Source: Sciurus carolinensis (lineage: Eukaryota; Chordata; Mammalia; Rodentia; Sciuridae). Taken from it: a stretch of 64,000 nt of DNA. Position 1 is the first letter of the stretch, and each line of letters begins with the position of its first letter. The notes beneath the pieces are model-generated. The model did not search any database, was not told where the DNA came from, and saw only the letters and a program-made list of their open reading frames with translations. A program made the position numbers and the translations under genes. Below, piece after piece: positions 1 through 11,718 of this stretch. The stretch is taken from positions 54,745,156-54,809,155 of the forward strand of contig NC_062224.1 of assembly GCF_902686445.1 (NCBI RefSeq), written 5' to 3'.

Positions 1-344
1 GACCACCTGGATGCTTCATAGGGCTATATCATCCAAATTGCTGTGGGTAACTGCTCTGCTGCTTCACTTGACCCCAGATGGGAAAGGTCTCAAGCTGGTA
101 TTATGCAGCAGGAGGCTAAGTAGGGGAAGGCACAGTGTGGACTGGACTCTTTCTGTGTCAATGCAGTAGTTGGTAAACTGGCAGATCCCCAAACTGAGCT
201 CAGGGCTTGTGAGAGCTACAGGCTTTTCCAGCAGCAATTTCGTCAGGTGTCTCTGGTGTGACTGAAAGCTTCTAGGTTCCTCCTGATTGTTCCTTCCCCA
301 CTGAGTGAAGTTTCTCTTTGTTCAGGATTGATATCAAGAGATGG
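1..344. other. Unassigned sequence at window start
   Basis: I recognise no gene or repeat family here. The base composition is ordinary and both strands carry frequent stops. It ends where a B1/ID composite SINE begins. Confidence 0.4.
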
Positions 345-676
345 TTCAGTCAGGACACAATAGTGCACACCTATAATCCCAGAGACACTGAGGCAGGAGG
401 ATTGCAAATTGAAGGCCAGCCTCAGCAATTTAGCAAGATCCCTCATCAAATTAGGCAGACATGCCAGGTAGGATAGCTCAGATCTGTAATCCCAGTGGCT
501 CAGGAGGCCAAGGCAGAAGGATCACAAGTTCAAAGCCAGCCTCAGCAATTTAGTGAGGCACTAAGCAACTTAGTGAGAACTTGTCTCTAAATAAAATATT
601 AAAAAGGCTGGAGATGTGACTCAGTGGTTAAGTGCCATTTGGTTCAATTCCCAGTGCCAAAAAAAAAAAAAAAAAT
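345..676 (+). mobile_element. B1/B1/ID composite SINE (MEN-type)
   Basis: Two successive 7SL-derived B1-like monomers (about 350-470 and 475-595) show the hallmark words cacctataatccca, gaggcaggaggat and agccagcctcagcaa. They are followed by an ID-type, tRNA-Ala-like module with box B gttcaattccc near 640-652, and an A-rich tail at 658-675. A dimeric B1 plus ID organisation is known from squirrels (MEN, B1-dID) and is one of the main clues to the host. Which named family applies is inference. Confidence 0.8.
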
Positions 677-715
677 TAGGGATACCCTGTTTTCAAATAA
701 AAATAATAATAAATA

Positions 716-800
716 TGAAAAAGGACTGGGGATGTAAATCAAGGGTAACGTGCTCATTCCTGGGTTCAATACCCATGCCAAAGACAGAGATAGAGAGAGA
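716..800 (+). mobile_element. Second ID-type SINE remnant with GA-rich tail
   Basis: The words aggactggggatgtaaatc and gggttcaatacccatgcc match the A and B box parts of the ID module. It lies directly downstream of the A-rich tail of the preceding composite SINE and ends in a short GA-rich run. Confidence 0.65.
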
Positions 801-1155
801 GATGGTTTGGTGGGGACTATGTACTTAGTTCCCTTCATTATAAAGGTCATTTGCAATGTCTCTGCCTCCTCCAATAGCCCTCCAACACTCCTCAAATACT
901 CCAGCATTCGTAGTTGTTGTCGTCATTATTTTTCTTTGATTTGGTCCTTTGTTGTAAAGGAAAAGTGCACCAGGCACCTTCCCTTGGTCATCTTGCTGAC
1001 ATCACTTGTCTGGAATAGTATCATTTGTGGTATCTCTTATGAACAATATCTAGCTAGTCTAATCTGAAAATTTTAAAAGAGATGATTTGAAACCACCATC
1101 TGTATTATTATCAATAATATATTTGAACTAATTTCTTTCATATTAATATTGTTAT
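801..1155. other. No recognised feature
   Basis: A 105-codon open frame overlaps 750-1067, but it begins inside SINE sequence and has no recognisable protein similarity, so I treat it as chance. Confidence 0.4.
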
Positions 1156-1232
1156 TAATTATTTGTGGTCCTTGGGATTGAATCCAGGGCTTCACACATC
1201 TATCTATATCCCTTCACTATATCTCCAGCCCA
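1156..1232 (-). mobile_element. ID-type SINE, minus strand, eroded
   Basis: The words ccttgggattgaatccaggg and atatctccagccca are the reverse complement of the ID B box and 5' end. The middle has diverged. Confidence 0.7.
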
Positions 1233-1640
1233 CTTCCATATTATTTCATAGTTTCTACTTAACATACTTTTTGTCTCTTATCATTCTTTATTTCTAATTA
1301 TGTAGTTCTAATTTTCTTTGTCTTATCATGTTCATTTTACATGTTTGGGGAGTTATGTTTTCTATTTCCTATTTATATTCTGTGTTATATAAATGCATAG
1401 TTAACAAAAATTTAAACATCTTTCTAGCTAAATATAAAATTATTCAACACTTTAATTCTTTTCACAAAAAAGAAAGAAAAGTCAAAGTATTGTATTTCAC
1501 TCTCATCCTGTTGAGATAAGAATTTGGGGATACAAAAAGGGAAAGAGAAAGACACTAAGTCTTAAAGGAAGCACACATGACCATTCATGGGCAGAAAGTG
1601 CCATGAACTGTTCCAACTCCTGAACAACCCAGCCTGAGCC
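1233..1640. other. AT-rich, no recognised feature
   Basis: T- and A-rich sequence with no family I can name. The 63-codon frame within it is low-complexity and unlikely to be coding. Confidence 0.4.
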
Positions 1641-1644
1641 ATTG

Positions 1645-1812
1645 ACCTATGTCCTCAGTTAGAAAAAGTCTTAGAAATGTATCAAGACCCTAAGCAACTC
1701 AGTGACACACTGTCTCAAAAAAAAAGAAAAAATTGGAAGAGGGGCCGGGGTTGTAGTTCAGTCATAATGAGCCGCTGGGTTCAATTCCAATCACCACAAA
1801 GAAAAAGTAACA
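1645..1812 (+). mobile_element. B1/ID composite SINE, 5' part eroded
   Basis: A B1 3' portion (aagcaactcagtgacacac followed by an A-rich linker) runs into an ID module (ggggccggggttgtagttca, then gggttcaattccaatcacca). This is the same architecture as the element at 345-676, with most of the first B1 monomer missing. Confidence 0.7.
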
Positions 1813-2239
1813 TGAGGGTACAATGTACAAGCACAAGGAAAACTGGCAAGAGACTGCTTAACTCTGCCCTAACTCTGCCCTAACTCCACCTCTACTCCAG
1901 TCCCCAGCAACAGTCCCTCTATAAATATTAATACCTCACCCCAATGGGTTGCTGCTCCTCACGCTCAAGATAGCTCACATTCTCCCTTGAATGTGCCTCT
2001 GCTTTCCTAAATCAACCTCTGTCTACACTTCTGACTGGTGCATGCTGAGATTATTTTCTATAATGTATGCCAAGCACCCTGCTGGTTCTGAGTCCAGTTA
2101 TTTCTTTCTGGAAACTTTTCAGACTCTTCTTCAGGGGCACCTCTTCTCCTGTGATACTACCTCCCAGTTTTCAAGCATATTTCCCAGCTTGTAATAAAGA
2201 TATCTAATTTAGTAATATTTTAAGTAGAAAATACACATT
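1813..2239. other. No recognised feature
   Basis: Apart from a short CT-rich triplication around 1860-1885, nothing is recognised. Confidence 0.35.
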
Positions 2240-2240
2240 T

Positions 2241-2375
2241 AGGGCTGGGGCTGTGGCTCAGTAGTAGAGCACTTGCCTAGCATGTGTGAGGCACTGGGTT
2301 CTATTCTCAGCACCACATCTAAATAAATGAATAAAATAAAGATCTATCAATATCTAAAACAATATTAAAAACAAA
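2241..2375 (+). mobile_element. ID SINE with long A-rich tail
   Basis: This is a near-complete tRNA-Ala-like ID head: ggggctgtggctcagtagta (A box) and ctgggttctattctcagcac (B box). It is followed by the sciurid-style tail atctaaataaatgaataaaa. Confidence 0.9.
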
Positions 2376-2619
2376 GTACACATTTAGAATCATTCATAAT
2401 GATAGGGGACAGACAGATGGAAGTGATAGGAACACAAGGTTAAGGAAATCATTCTATAAAATGGGTCCACTGTATTGACCCCCACATACTTTCTTTTCCA
2501 AGAAGAAATGTACCTGCCTGGCTTAAGTTGACATGTTATATCACATTCCTCCACAAATTACCTGTTATTTGTAGGAAAAGTGCAGGCCCAAAATAACGTT
2601 AAAAAAAAGTATAAGTTAC

Positions 2620-3040
2620 ACTGAAGGGGAAGACTTGTGAGTCTTTCACAGACCAGATCTTGGAATTCAAGGAGATAAGGATAATTCCCCCAACCATGAA
2701 ATCTGTAAGAATTTATGGTTAAGAATCCAAATTAGAACCAGTCAGCATGAGCCAAGTGGCTTAGAGTTATCACAGCATTGGGGAGTTGGAAGTCTGATGG
2801 CATCCTGCTGTCAGTCAAAAGTCAAGATGTGGACCTGTGTGGAACTCTCTGGAAACTTCTCTGGGATCCCTAATAAAATTGAAGTGAGGAGCGCCTGTAG
2901 TCCCTCTTGTGTCTGAGAGGACCCACTTTCTCACTTTAGTGTCCCCCTTTCCTATCTCTTTTAATAAACTTATTGCCTGTTATTCTGAGTGACATCTAAA
3001 TATTTTACTTTATTTCCAGGGTCAGGATTTGAAGGGGGGA
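2620..3040 (+). mobile_element. Probable class I ERV LTR, eroded
   Basis: The 3' half has the look of a retroviral R/U5: gagaggacccactttctcac, then a polyadenylation signal in ttttaataaacttattg (about 2959-2975) and a T-rich downstream element. A second AATAAA lies near 2870. No TG/CA termini, primer site or target duplication could be fixed, so both ends are approximate. A comparison with rodent ERV1 LTR libraries would confirm or refute it. Confidence 0.4.
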
Positions 3041-3059
3041 CTTCATGCTGCCCCAGTTT

Positions 3060-3750
3060 CACAGAAGTACCCAGACCTGAAACAATATTATTTTTTGAAT
3101 TTCATTGCTTATTATTGATACTTCTTTCCATCTATTATTCACTTTTATCTTTTATTTATCTGTTTTTAGTTTGAGTATCCACATTTATCTTCATATACAC
3201 ATTCCTACATGTTTATATATATTCATATTCATATATATAAGAATATACTTTAACAGCAACCAAATTCTTGCTCATACATTTTTATATTTATTCAGTTATA
3301 TAATCATAAACTATAACAAATTGTAAACATCTATCTCAAAAGAAAAACAACTACATGCAAATTTATATCCATTTAAGTATTTTCATGTATATTTTTACAT
3401 ATATATTCAAATTTGTAGTCTCGTATATTGATAAAGATATTCAATCCCCAAACTAACCCTATTTTTCTACATTAGTCCTATACCTACCAATATACCTCAG
3501 ATTAACCTCTATACATATAAACCATAACAATTTACATGAATGTACCTATGTATGTGGGGATATAACAAATGACGGCTATGGCTTTGGATGTGTCTTGTCA
3601 CATCTCCTTTCCTGGCACAAAGCAGAGAGAGAGTGGGCAGACATGGAGGCACTGGTGAAGCCCAGCAAGGACAGTGAGGTGGAAGAGCAGGCACCCCAGG
3701 GATCAAGAAGTGACCTACCCCTTCCTCTCCCAGGGTGGGCTCACACTTTA
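3060..3750. other. AT-rich spacer
   Basis: Very AT-rich from about 3090 to 3560 with many tatata and catat words, then normal composition. No gene or repeat family is recognised. Confidence 0.4.
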
Positions 3751-3754
3751 CTTT

Positions 3755-3862
3755 GTGTGAACCAACATTTACTGAGCACCCACTGTATGCTGGTCAGCAT
3801 GGGGATGAAAACTGTGTAAGCAGAACTTCCATCCTTGGGAGGCCCGGAGGTGAACAAGCGTC
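3755..3862 (-). mobile_element. L2 LINE 3' fragment, minus strand
   Basis: The words caacatttactgagcaccca, ctgtatgctggtcagca and ggtgaacaag follow the well-known reverse-complement 3' end of L2 (tattgagcacctactatgtgcc-like). Old and diverged. Confidence 0.75.
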
Positions 3863-4058
3863 CTAGGCAGGCAAAGGGCTTCCTTGTATGTTGACCTTGA
3901 CAAAAATGGGTATGAAAAAGCATTGTGGGGTCCAGGCAAGTGTGATTTATATTTTTCTAAGAGAGTATGAGGGAAGTTCAAGTCCAGTTGTCACAAAAAA
4001 GTACCATAATCTTGTCTATGTCACAGCCCCATATGGACAAATATGGACACTGCTCTTG

Positions 4059-4070
4059 GCACGTGCACAT

Positions 4071-4112
<42 letters not shown>
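4059..4112. repeat. (CA)n microsatellite with CG/GC lead-in
   Basis: About 40 bp of perfect CA dinucleotides (4072-4112) are preceded by gcacgtgcacat, giving roughly 54 bp of uninterrupted alternating purine-pyrimidine. Confidence 0.98.
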
Positions 4113-4116
<4 letters not shown>

Positions 4117-4253
4117 TTATTTTGCTCAAAAGCAAAACACAGTAAGGCAAAGGCAGCACTCAACTCCAGGTGTCTGTTCTTTCCTATCTCCAGTCACTGC
4201 CTGGGGAGGTGTTTGGGGGTTTGGGGCTGCTCTCCTTCAACAAAGACTAACTG

Positions 4254-4257
<4 letters not shown>

Positions 4258-4296
<39 letters not shown>
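4258..4296. repeat. (TG)n microsatellite
   Basis: 39 bp of perfect TG dinucleotide. It is the complement of the (CA)n tract 145 bp upstream. Confidence 0.98.
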
Positions 4297-4298
<2 letters not shown>

Positions 4299-4374
4299 GG
4301 AAGGGGCTGCTTTCTATAACCAAGGACAAGCGCAATTCACATTGGTTTTGGGGGGAAATTGGATCATGGAGTAA

Positions 4375-4595
4375 GTTTAGGAGCTCAGCCTCTAGAATCA
4401 GAGAATTTGGATTTCAATCTTAGTGCCACCAGTGTCTGCCTTAGTGATCAGGGAAAAGCAAATTCTCTGACCTCAGTTTCTTCATCTGCCAAATGGTCAT
4501 AATGATTATACCTGCTCCACTGAGTGGTAAGAGTTAAAGGAGTTAATCTACATAGAACATTTAGTAAACACTAGTGGTTATTATTGTTATTTTTT
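4375..4595 (+). mobile_element. MIR SINE
   Basis: Near full-length in layout: tctagaatcagagaatttgg and gatttcaatcttagtgccac (tRNA-like head), ctcagtttcttcatctgcc (core), then ggagttaatctacatagaac and gttattattgttat (3' end). This is an ancient mammalian SINE. Confidence 0.92.
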
Positions 4596-4599
4596 AATA

Positions 4600-5855
4600 C
4601 TCATCTGTATGTTGTTTTTATAATGTTCAAGCCAGTCAAGGGTTCAGTCACTGGACCCCTATGTGGGCAGAACAGCCACAGAGCTATGCTGTTCATGTGA
4701 GCAACACACAGAGTAAGGGACATGCTAGGCACAGACCCTGCCACTTGGTGTGATTTGAAGCCATAATGTCTACCTATCTCCCAAGTTCCTCATATAAAAG
4801 CCTGAAACATTAATTTTTAAAATCCCAACCATCATTTCAGTATGTTAAAGTTCCATCATACCATTGCCTGGGGAGAGAAAACACATGTCCCTCTTACAAC
4901 GTGACAGACACACCTTGATGCATTCCTGAGCAGCAGGTACAGACAGAACAAGCTCTTTCTGTGTGAGAAGGGAGGAGACCAGGCTTGGGGAAGTCAGTTG
5001 GGAGCCCCAAGGAGCCTGGAAGAGGGAAGTAGGCGCTGATAGGTTGTTTGGAATGAAGCACATGGGGCTGGAGGTTGGTGTTTAGGGCATAATACCTGTC
5101 ACATAGTAGGTCCTCTCTAAACTAGCTATTCATCAAAGGTCCCAGAAAGAGCCTGGGCACTAGCATGTGTGATCAGTCACCAGTGTGCCTAGGACAGGGA
5201 GTCAGAGGGCCAGGAAGGAGGGCCTGGTACATGTGCTTGTAGATGTGCTCAGCCCATCCGAATGTCCAGAGGAAGCCAGAGCCTCTGCCACACCTTCCTA
5301 ACTAGGGAAGATCCCCAGCTCAGAGGCTTCTAGAAATCAAGGCTTCTCCCAGAGGACTTCTTCAGTGACACAGAGAGGCTGCCAAAGCCAGCCTCTGGAG
5401 AGGACAAGGGAGCACATTTCCCTTCCCTCTTTCCCTGCCTGCTCTCATAGGAGGAAGGTGGTGACACAAGGATCCTGCCACTTGGGATTTGATCCTTCCA
5501 CTAGGATGTTTAAGTCCTAAATGATTTAGTATTAAATGATTTTGATGCTTAAATAAAGTAATGGAATCCAGCGCTCACCCAGGGCTTGACCTAGACAGAA
5601 CCTCTGTGAAGGGATGTGACAGTTGCTCCTCGCAGTCCTTAAAGTGATGCCCGATGCTGCCATCTAGTGTACTTGATGGAACTTTCTAACTTTTTAATTA
5701 GAATTGAATTAATTTATTTACTGTTGTCGAAGTCATTATGATTATTTGCTCCATTGGTCTTAGGCTCCCCCCCATGACCCTAGTCTTCTGTTCTTGTTAA
5801 TTTAAGTCATTAGTAGTAAATATTATGTTAGAACCTGTCCGTTTGGCATGGTAGA
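4600..5855. other. No gene; possible MIR 3' scrap
   Basis: Only ataatacctgtcacatagtaggt (about 5088-5110, interrupted by mismatches) recalls the MIR/L2 3' end. The remainder is unassigned single-copy-looking sequence. Confidence 0.35.
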
Positions 5856-5859
5856 TTCC

Positions 5860-6018
5860 TGCACCCAGAGTAGAAAGCCCCCTTTTCCAGTCCCGGTGCT
5901 GCTTCTCACTGTGGGGCAGTGAGGACGTCAGAGTCTCCTGATGTTCAGCTCCCCTCATCTGTGAAATGCCCTGCCATCTTCTTCCTGTTCAAATCTGTGT
6001 TTTGTTGTGAGAATCACA
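5860..6018 (+). mobile_element. MIR SINE, eroded
   Basis: agtcccggtgctgcttctca and cccctcatctgtgaaatgcc match the MIR head and core in the right order; the rest is degraded. Confidence 0.55.
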
Positions 6019-6124
6019 GCACCACCATTCATTCATTCAGCAACGAGTAGCAGGCCCTGAGTTCCAGCTTCCAGCAAGTAAGGAAGTCAAGGCTCCTGGA
6101 ATCAGGGACATTCTGTAGAGGAAA

Positions 6125-6230
<106 letters not shown>

Positions 6231-6317
6231 CAAAGCATTGACTAATGGAAGACTCACTGACTCACTTCTTCTCTTCTCTTTCTCCTTTCATCAAATGACA
6301 GTTCTTTTCTGAATCAC

Positions 6318-6445
6318 AGATCTGAGCATATCACCACCTTGCTCAGAAACCTCCCTTGTCCCTATAATAAGGTCCGACTTATCTGTCATGGAAGCTGTGG
6401 TCCCAAACTGGCCAGCCTCCTCCAGCTGCTCAGGGTCTTCTGCAG
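6318..6445 (+). mobile_element. L2 LINE 3' fragment
   Basis: atcaccaccttgctcagaaa, followed by cctataataaggtccgactta and ccaaactggccagcctcctc, follows the L2 3' consensus pattern (ctgctcaaaaacctcc, ataaagtccaaactc). Diverged. Confidence 0.65.
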
Positions 6446-6474
6446 AAGGAGCTGGTGAGATTGCCACGCACTCA

Positions 6475-6640
6475 ATATTCTGCTAAGTGCCTTATCTGTT
6501 GAGTCTCACAACCTCCTTATGAGCTATGTCCTGTTCTTTCTTTTGGGGAAACCAAGGCAGAGGGAAGTAAAAGAACACAACACTAAAGGTCACACGGCTC
6601 ATAAATGGCAGCCTTGGAACTCAGACTGAGGGCCACCATC
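6475..6640 (-). mobile_element. MIR SINE, minus strand
   Basis: Order and words match the reverse complement of MIR: ctaagtgccttatctgttga, gtctcacaacctccttatga, accaaggcagagggaagtaa, aggtcacacggctcataaat and ggcagccttggaactcagac. Confidence 0.88.
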
Positions 6641-8039
6641 CATGGCGCCCATCCCTCACCCATGGTGCACCCGCCATGCTGCTCCCCACGGGGCTCCACT
6701 GCTTTCCTCCTGAGGGGATCTCACAGTTGCCCATGGCCAGCGCCAGCATCTTCACACTGCTGCTCCAGTGTGCGTGCACACGGTGCTGCTGCTCTCCTGC
6801 TCCCCACCCCAGAAGACTCCCTCACGTGTGCCATCCCTGTCATGCCCCACAGAGGTTTCATATGTACGTGTCCCTCGACACACAGCGGGGGTCTTGTACA
6901 CATTCACAGCAGCCAGAGCTCAATAAAGGTTTGCTGAATGGGAGAAAATCAACAGCATGGAGAAAACGCTCTGAAACCGCAAAGCATCGGAGAAACAGAA
7001 GCCAGCCGATGCTTTAAAAAGTTCTTTTTCAATGCAGATAGATGTAGAACATGAAGTACTCATTTGTGACCAAGCAATTTCTTCTTGTTGATTTGAGGCC
7101 ACTTTCCACACGAACTCACTACATGAGGAAATGTACATTTCTGCCTTTTCACAGGGGTCATTACACGGGGAAATGTTCCCATTACTTACTGAGAGAGAAA
7201 ATTAAAACTGTCTCCTTACAGTCTTTGCACAAAGGCAAGTTTGTCACACTGTAATGGGTTTTGAAAAGCATCAATCAAGTGACTCCAGTTGGGGGAAAGT
7301 CCTTCCAGGTAATGGAACCTGGCCCAGGAGTCAGGTCCTTTGCTTGGGTCACAACTCTGGCCCTTGCCAGCTGTGCATCTTTGACCTTCCCAGCAGAACA
7401 CAGAGGCCACAAAATGATTTCTGAAGTCCCTTCAAATCCCAGGGTCCTTAGATTCAGATCTTGGCTGTGCAGCCTTGTTATTTGGAGTTGCTTAATTGAT
7501 TTTGGAGATCAATTTCAATGCTTATAAATTGAAACTGGTCTGATTTATGGGGAAATTATGGGCATTGCAGAGAAATATTAATGTCAATTGCTCATGTAAT
7601 TTGAAATCTAATAAATGCAGAGAAGAACAAAGAAGGTTAGGGTTACCCAGTTAAACATGATAGCTCCCTAGCCTAGTGGTGGCCAGTGCTCTCTCTTTGC
7701 AAGAGGAGTTAGGTAGGTGAGGCCTGAAATCTCTTCTCTTGGGGTAGTAAACTGAGATTTATGCAGTCTACAACCTTAGAAACTGAATTTCTTTTTCTCT
7801 AAGGAAGGTGGCCTCCATCTCTCTGGTATTCATCTGCTCTCATTTCTGGGTGGATCTATCTCATCATCCCTCTGACCTTCCAGAACCAGAGCTCTAGACT
7901 CCAAAATTAGCAAGCTCAAGGCTTTCCTGTGGCTGCTTTTTTGGCTACTAATAAAAAAAATGCTTTATATGAAATCATTTGTAGTGAGGGAGTAAGAATA
8001 ATATTATAAAACCAAAGTTTTCTTAAATAATACTATAGA
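6641..8039. other. No gene recognised; scattered ancient-repeat words
   Basis: gagctcaataaaggtttgct (about 6909-6928) looks like a MIR/L2 3' tail, and 7315-7420 has weak MIR-like words. Overlapping frames of 110 and 113 codons near 6605-7017 have no recognisable similarity. Confidence 0.35.
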
Positions 8040-9545
8040 CTTCAAATAAATGGAAGAGTCATCAAAAAAACTTAAATGTCCTGAAATAGTTTCAATGACA
8101 AGTTCTACCAGATGGTCAAGAGAAAATAATTCTAATTTCACAAAACTATCCACAAGAATAGCAAGAAAGGGAATGTTTTCCAAACTCTAGTTATGAGGCT
8201 TTCAACATTGTGATTCCAGAACCTACCAAAGGCAGTCGGAGACAGGAAAATTTTGGTCAATAATTCTATAGTTATGGATACAAAAATTCTAGACAATGTA
8301 GTCATCGACCAAATCCTGCAGCATAGCCAAAGGATGGTACATCAAAACCAAGTTTGTTTCTTCTAGAATGCAAAGCTGGCTTTAGCATTAATTAATGTAA
8401 ATTTTAAACATTAATGATGTAATTTTTCTCAATTATCAGATTAAGGGGAAATGTGTGATTATTTTAATGACCATAGAAAATAATAAAATTGAATATCATT
8501 TATGATCTTAAAAATTCTTCTCAAGTGAGAATTCCTTAATGTGATAAAGTAAACCAAACAAATATCCTGCCACAGACATTCTTAATGGTGAAAAAGTGAA
8601 AATGTTTCTTTTGCAATGAATAACAATGTAAGAGCTATCACAATTTTTATTCATCATTGAACAAAATGTCTTAGTACAGTAATGCAAGAAAAATTAATAA
8701 GAATATAAGAATTTTTAAATTATATATTATTATTGGTTAAATAATTTTCCTTTACTTCTTATTGCAGTATATTTGTACATCTTTATGGGATACATTAGGA
8801 TAATTTGATTCATGTACATAATGTGGGATAAACAAATTAGGGTAATAAGCACTTCCATCTCTTCAAACATTTTCATATTTACATGTTGGGAATTTTAAAG
8901 GGAGAAACAAGATTGCTATTCTTTGCAGATGCTATGATTGTTCATATGAGAAATCCAAAAGAATCTGTAGAAAACTTATTATATTCAGTAAAAAGTTTGT
9001 CAAGATTATGTATGTAATATCAACATATAAAATTATTTTGTCTTTTTTATGTACTGTTGTGAAGATTTAGAAAATAACATTGAGATGCCTTTTTCTTGTG
9101 AACCTAAAACTGCTCTAAAAATAAAGTTCACAAATTTTTAAAAGGATGCCAATTAGAATAGCATATAAATTGTTTGAAAGCACTAATAATGTTGAATAAA
9201 TGGAAACAGAGTTGAGTGATGGTTTCCAGAAGTGGTGAGGAGGAGGAAATGGGAGAAGCAGGTCAAGGTACACAGATTTACAGGTAGGCAGAATCAAGAA
9301 TAGACACCTAATGTACAGCGTGAAGACTGGGATTAGTAATACTGTGTTATGTACTGAATATGTGCTGAGAGAGTAGAATTTAGGTGTTCTTATTATAATG
9401 GTGTAACAAGGGAAGGTGATATGTATGTTAGTTTGTTTGTAGTAATCATTTCTCTATGCATATGTATATCAAAACCTCATTTTATATACCTTGAATATAT
9501 ACAATCAAATGGGTAACAATGCTAAATAAAGTTGCCTTATAGAGA
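8040..9545 (+). mobile_element. Old L1 fragment: ORF2 RT region and 3'UTR
   Basis: The segment preserves the order of L1 ORF2 in decayed form: acaagttctaccagatggtc (RT entry), attcttaatggtgaaaaagt (8579-8599), and tctttgcagatgctatgatt (the FADD block, about 8921). It ends with an L1M-type 3'UTR (ggtttccagaagtggtgagg near 9223). There are many indels and stops, and it is far older than the L1s at 11.7 and 56 kb. Confidence 0.8.
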
Positions 9546-9699
9546 CATAAGGAAAGGCTGTATAAATTTTAATATTCTGCATTCTGTTATAGCTTCTCCC
9601 TACATTTAAAAATGTTTTAATTAATTTCATGTGCAAAATTTTCCAGGCAATAAAGCATAATGAAAAGTTAAAGGAAAGTGTAACACAAACATTCTAAAA

Positions 9700-10395
9700 G
9701 TTCTATTTTTTTCTATCTTTATTGAAAAACAGGGAAAAAATTCCTAAGTAAATGAAGAAATATACTATGATCATGGGATAGAAAATATTCTCCAAATTGA
9801 TTTACATATTCAAAGGAATCCAAATAGTGTGTGTGTGTGTGTGTGTGTGTGTGTCTGTGTGTGTGTGTAACTTGATAAGCAGAGTCTAAATTTATATGTA
9901 AGGATAAATGGTCAAATATAGCCAAGGAGATGCCTAGGAAAGTTAACCCCACCAGATATCAGGATATGGTATAAAATTATAATTAGCTATGTATGTATAA
10001 TATGTCAAAATGTACTTAATGTCATGTATATTTAAAAAGAAAAAAGAGAAAATCTCTAAGGAAATAAATAGAATAAAATAAAATTAGGATTATGTGGCAT
10101 GGACCCAGAAATTTAAAAATTAGGACAATGGTACAGAATGGGGTCTAAATACACAGCTATTGCCATTAAATATATGATAAATATATTGCTGATTAATGGG
10201 GGGAAGAACTGACATTTTAATAAATGATGCTAAAGTAATCCTTATTCAGATAGGGAAAATAGAACAAGATCCTACCTCATACCATACACAGAAATCAATT
10301 CCAGGTGGATTAAAGAACTAAATATGAAAGCAAAAGTATAAAGCATCTAGAAAAGCATATTTTCATGACTTTGGAATGGAGAAGCCTGTCTTAAG
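9700..10395 (+). mobile_element. Second old L1 ORF2 fragment
   Basis: It resembles the ORF2 region after the RT: gtcaaatatagccaaggaga, gaccagaaattt-like words, ggacaatggtacagaatggg, tcctacctcataccatacac and ggattaaagaactaaatatg. It follows a 3'UTR, so it is a separate fragment from 8040-9545. A (GT)n microsatellite lies inside. Confidence 0.75.
9827..9868. repeat. (GT)n microsatellite
   Basis: About 42 bp of GT dinucleotides with one C interruption near 9855, embedded in old L1 sequence. Confidence 0.97.
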
Positions 10396-11350
10396 ACATC
10401 TCCTGTGCCCCTAAGAGATGGAAGAGTGGTTCCTACTAGGCTCAGGATGCTGCCCTGGGTTAGGAAGGAGGGTGCATCAGGGAGAGGGACCCAAGAGTCT
10501 TCCCAGTCACTCTAATTCTATGTTTCTCAACCTGGGTCATGGTTGCCTAAGTGTTTGCTTTATTATCACTTAGGATGTCGCTCAATGTTGTATGCACTAT
10601 TCAGTAGTCTGAAATATTTGACATTACAATTTTTTTTAATGGAGAATTTCCAATCAACCTCTATGATTTGTGTTCTGAATAGTAAGAAAACCTTGGTCAT
10701 CTAGGAAGTGGACAGTGACATGTCTGGTGAGGAGAAGGAAGTTAGGTTGAGTCAAAGAAGCCAAACATCCATGTTCTTGGAGGTAGGATGTCTGCTGTCA
10801 CTGTGGACAGTACACTCTCCCATGGCTCAGCTGGAGGATCCTACCTGTCGGCCTGTACTCTCAAGAGGACCTATCAACTGCACATACACAGGGAGGCAAA
10901 TACAGGTGTACTGTTCCAAGGGACAAGAGTGAGAAAATTAGGGTGCATAATCTCACAGAAAATGGATTTAGCTTAGATTTGCCTGACCTATTCATTCTTA
11001 AAACCATAGGCCTTGGCAACCACTGTAGTTAATCAGCAGAATGAAGATTGTCTCTTACCATGTGAGATCATAAACCCAGGACCCTCACCTTCATCTTTTT
11101 TCACTGGTCCTCTAGCATGAGATCTAGAGAGTGTACCCAACTCCCATGGAAAACTTCATCTGGAATTCCCTTGAGAAACCAGAGTCTCATAAAAGCTACG
11201 CAAATGGGGATGGGAGAGGGGAGGGCCCAGGACTCACCAGTCACAATTTCTTTTGGTTGGAATCTCTCTTCTTCTCTGCTCCTTCTTGTGGGGGAGGCGG
11301 TTATTTTCTGACTTGGAGCTGCTATGAATAAATCTATGAATGTTCAAAAA
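10396..11350. other. No recognised gene or repeat
   Basis: 10510-10640 has tttctcaacctgggtcatgg, which weakly recalls hAT-type MER ends, but I cannot assign it. The region ends at a retroviral LTR. Confidence 0.35.
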
Positions 11351-11354
11351 AGAG

Positions 11355-11703
11355 AAGCAACTGAACAATAGCGTTAGTACATTTCCAAATTCTAATTAGT
11401 ATACATTTGGACCAATAGCAGTGAACCAAGTGCTATATAAACCCCAGCTGAGCGCTCTCATGAAGAAAACCTGCCATGGCCACCTGTATTGCAGCAGGAA
11501 AGTTCTATTCCTGTTCTTCCATAAATCCTGTTACGGCAGAGAGCAGCAGAGTCTAAGAGAGTCTCTTGTTAGACTTCAGAGCTGCAACGCTTCTCTGCTG
11601 CAGAGAACCCCAGCTTATGCAGGCCCCACCTGCCAGCAGAGCAGTGAATTGAGTTTCATTGCAGAACTCTGGTCAAAGATATTGTTATATGTTGGATTAT
11701 TAG
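11355..11703 (+). mobile_element. ERV LTR fragment, same family as the 38-kb LTR
   Basis: A promoter block, gaccaatagcagtgaaccaa then gtgctatataaacc (TATATAAA at 11434-11441), corresponds to the block in the LTR near 38.1 kb. The downstream words cacctgccagcagagcagtg and aattgagtttcattgcagaa correspond to that LTR's 3' part. The poly(A) signal appears degraded (cataaat). The copy is interrupted on its right by the L1 inserted at 11.7 kb. Confidence 0.7.
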
Positions 11704-11718
11704 TAAGTAATGCTTTTT

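Noticed and set aside
4043..4423. 126-codon frame with Thr-His and Cys-Val repeats
   Set aside because: It is the translation of CA and TG microsatellites.
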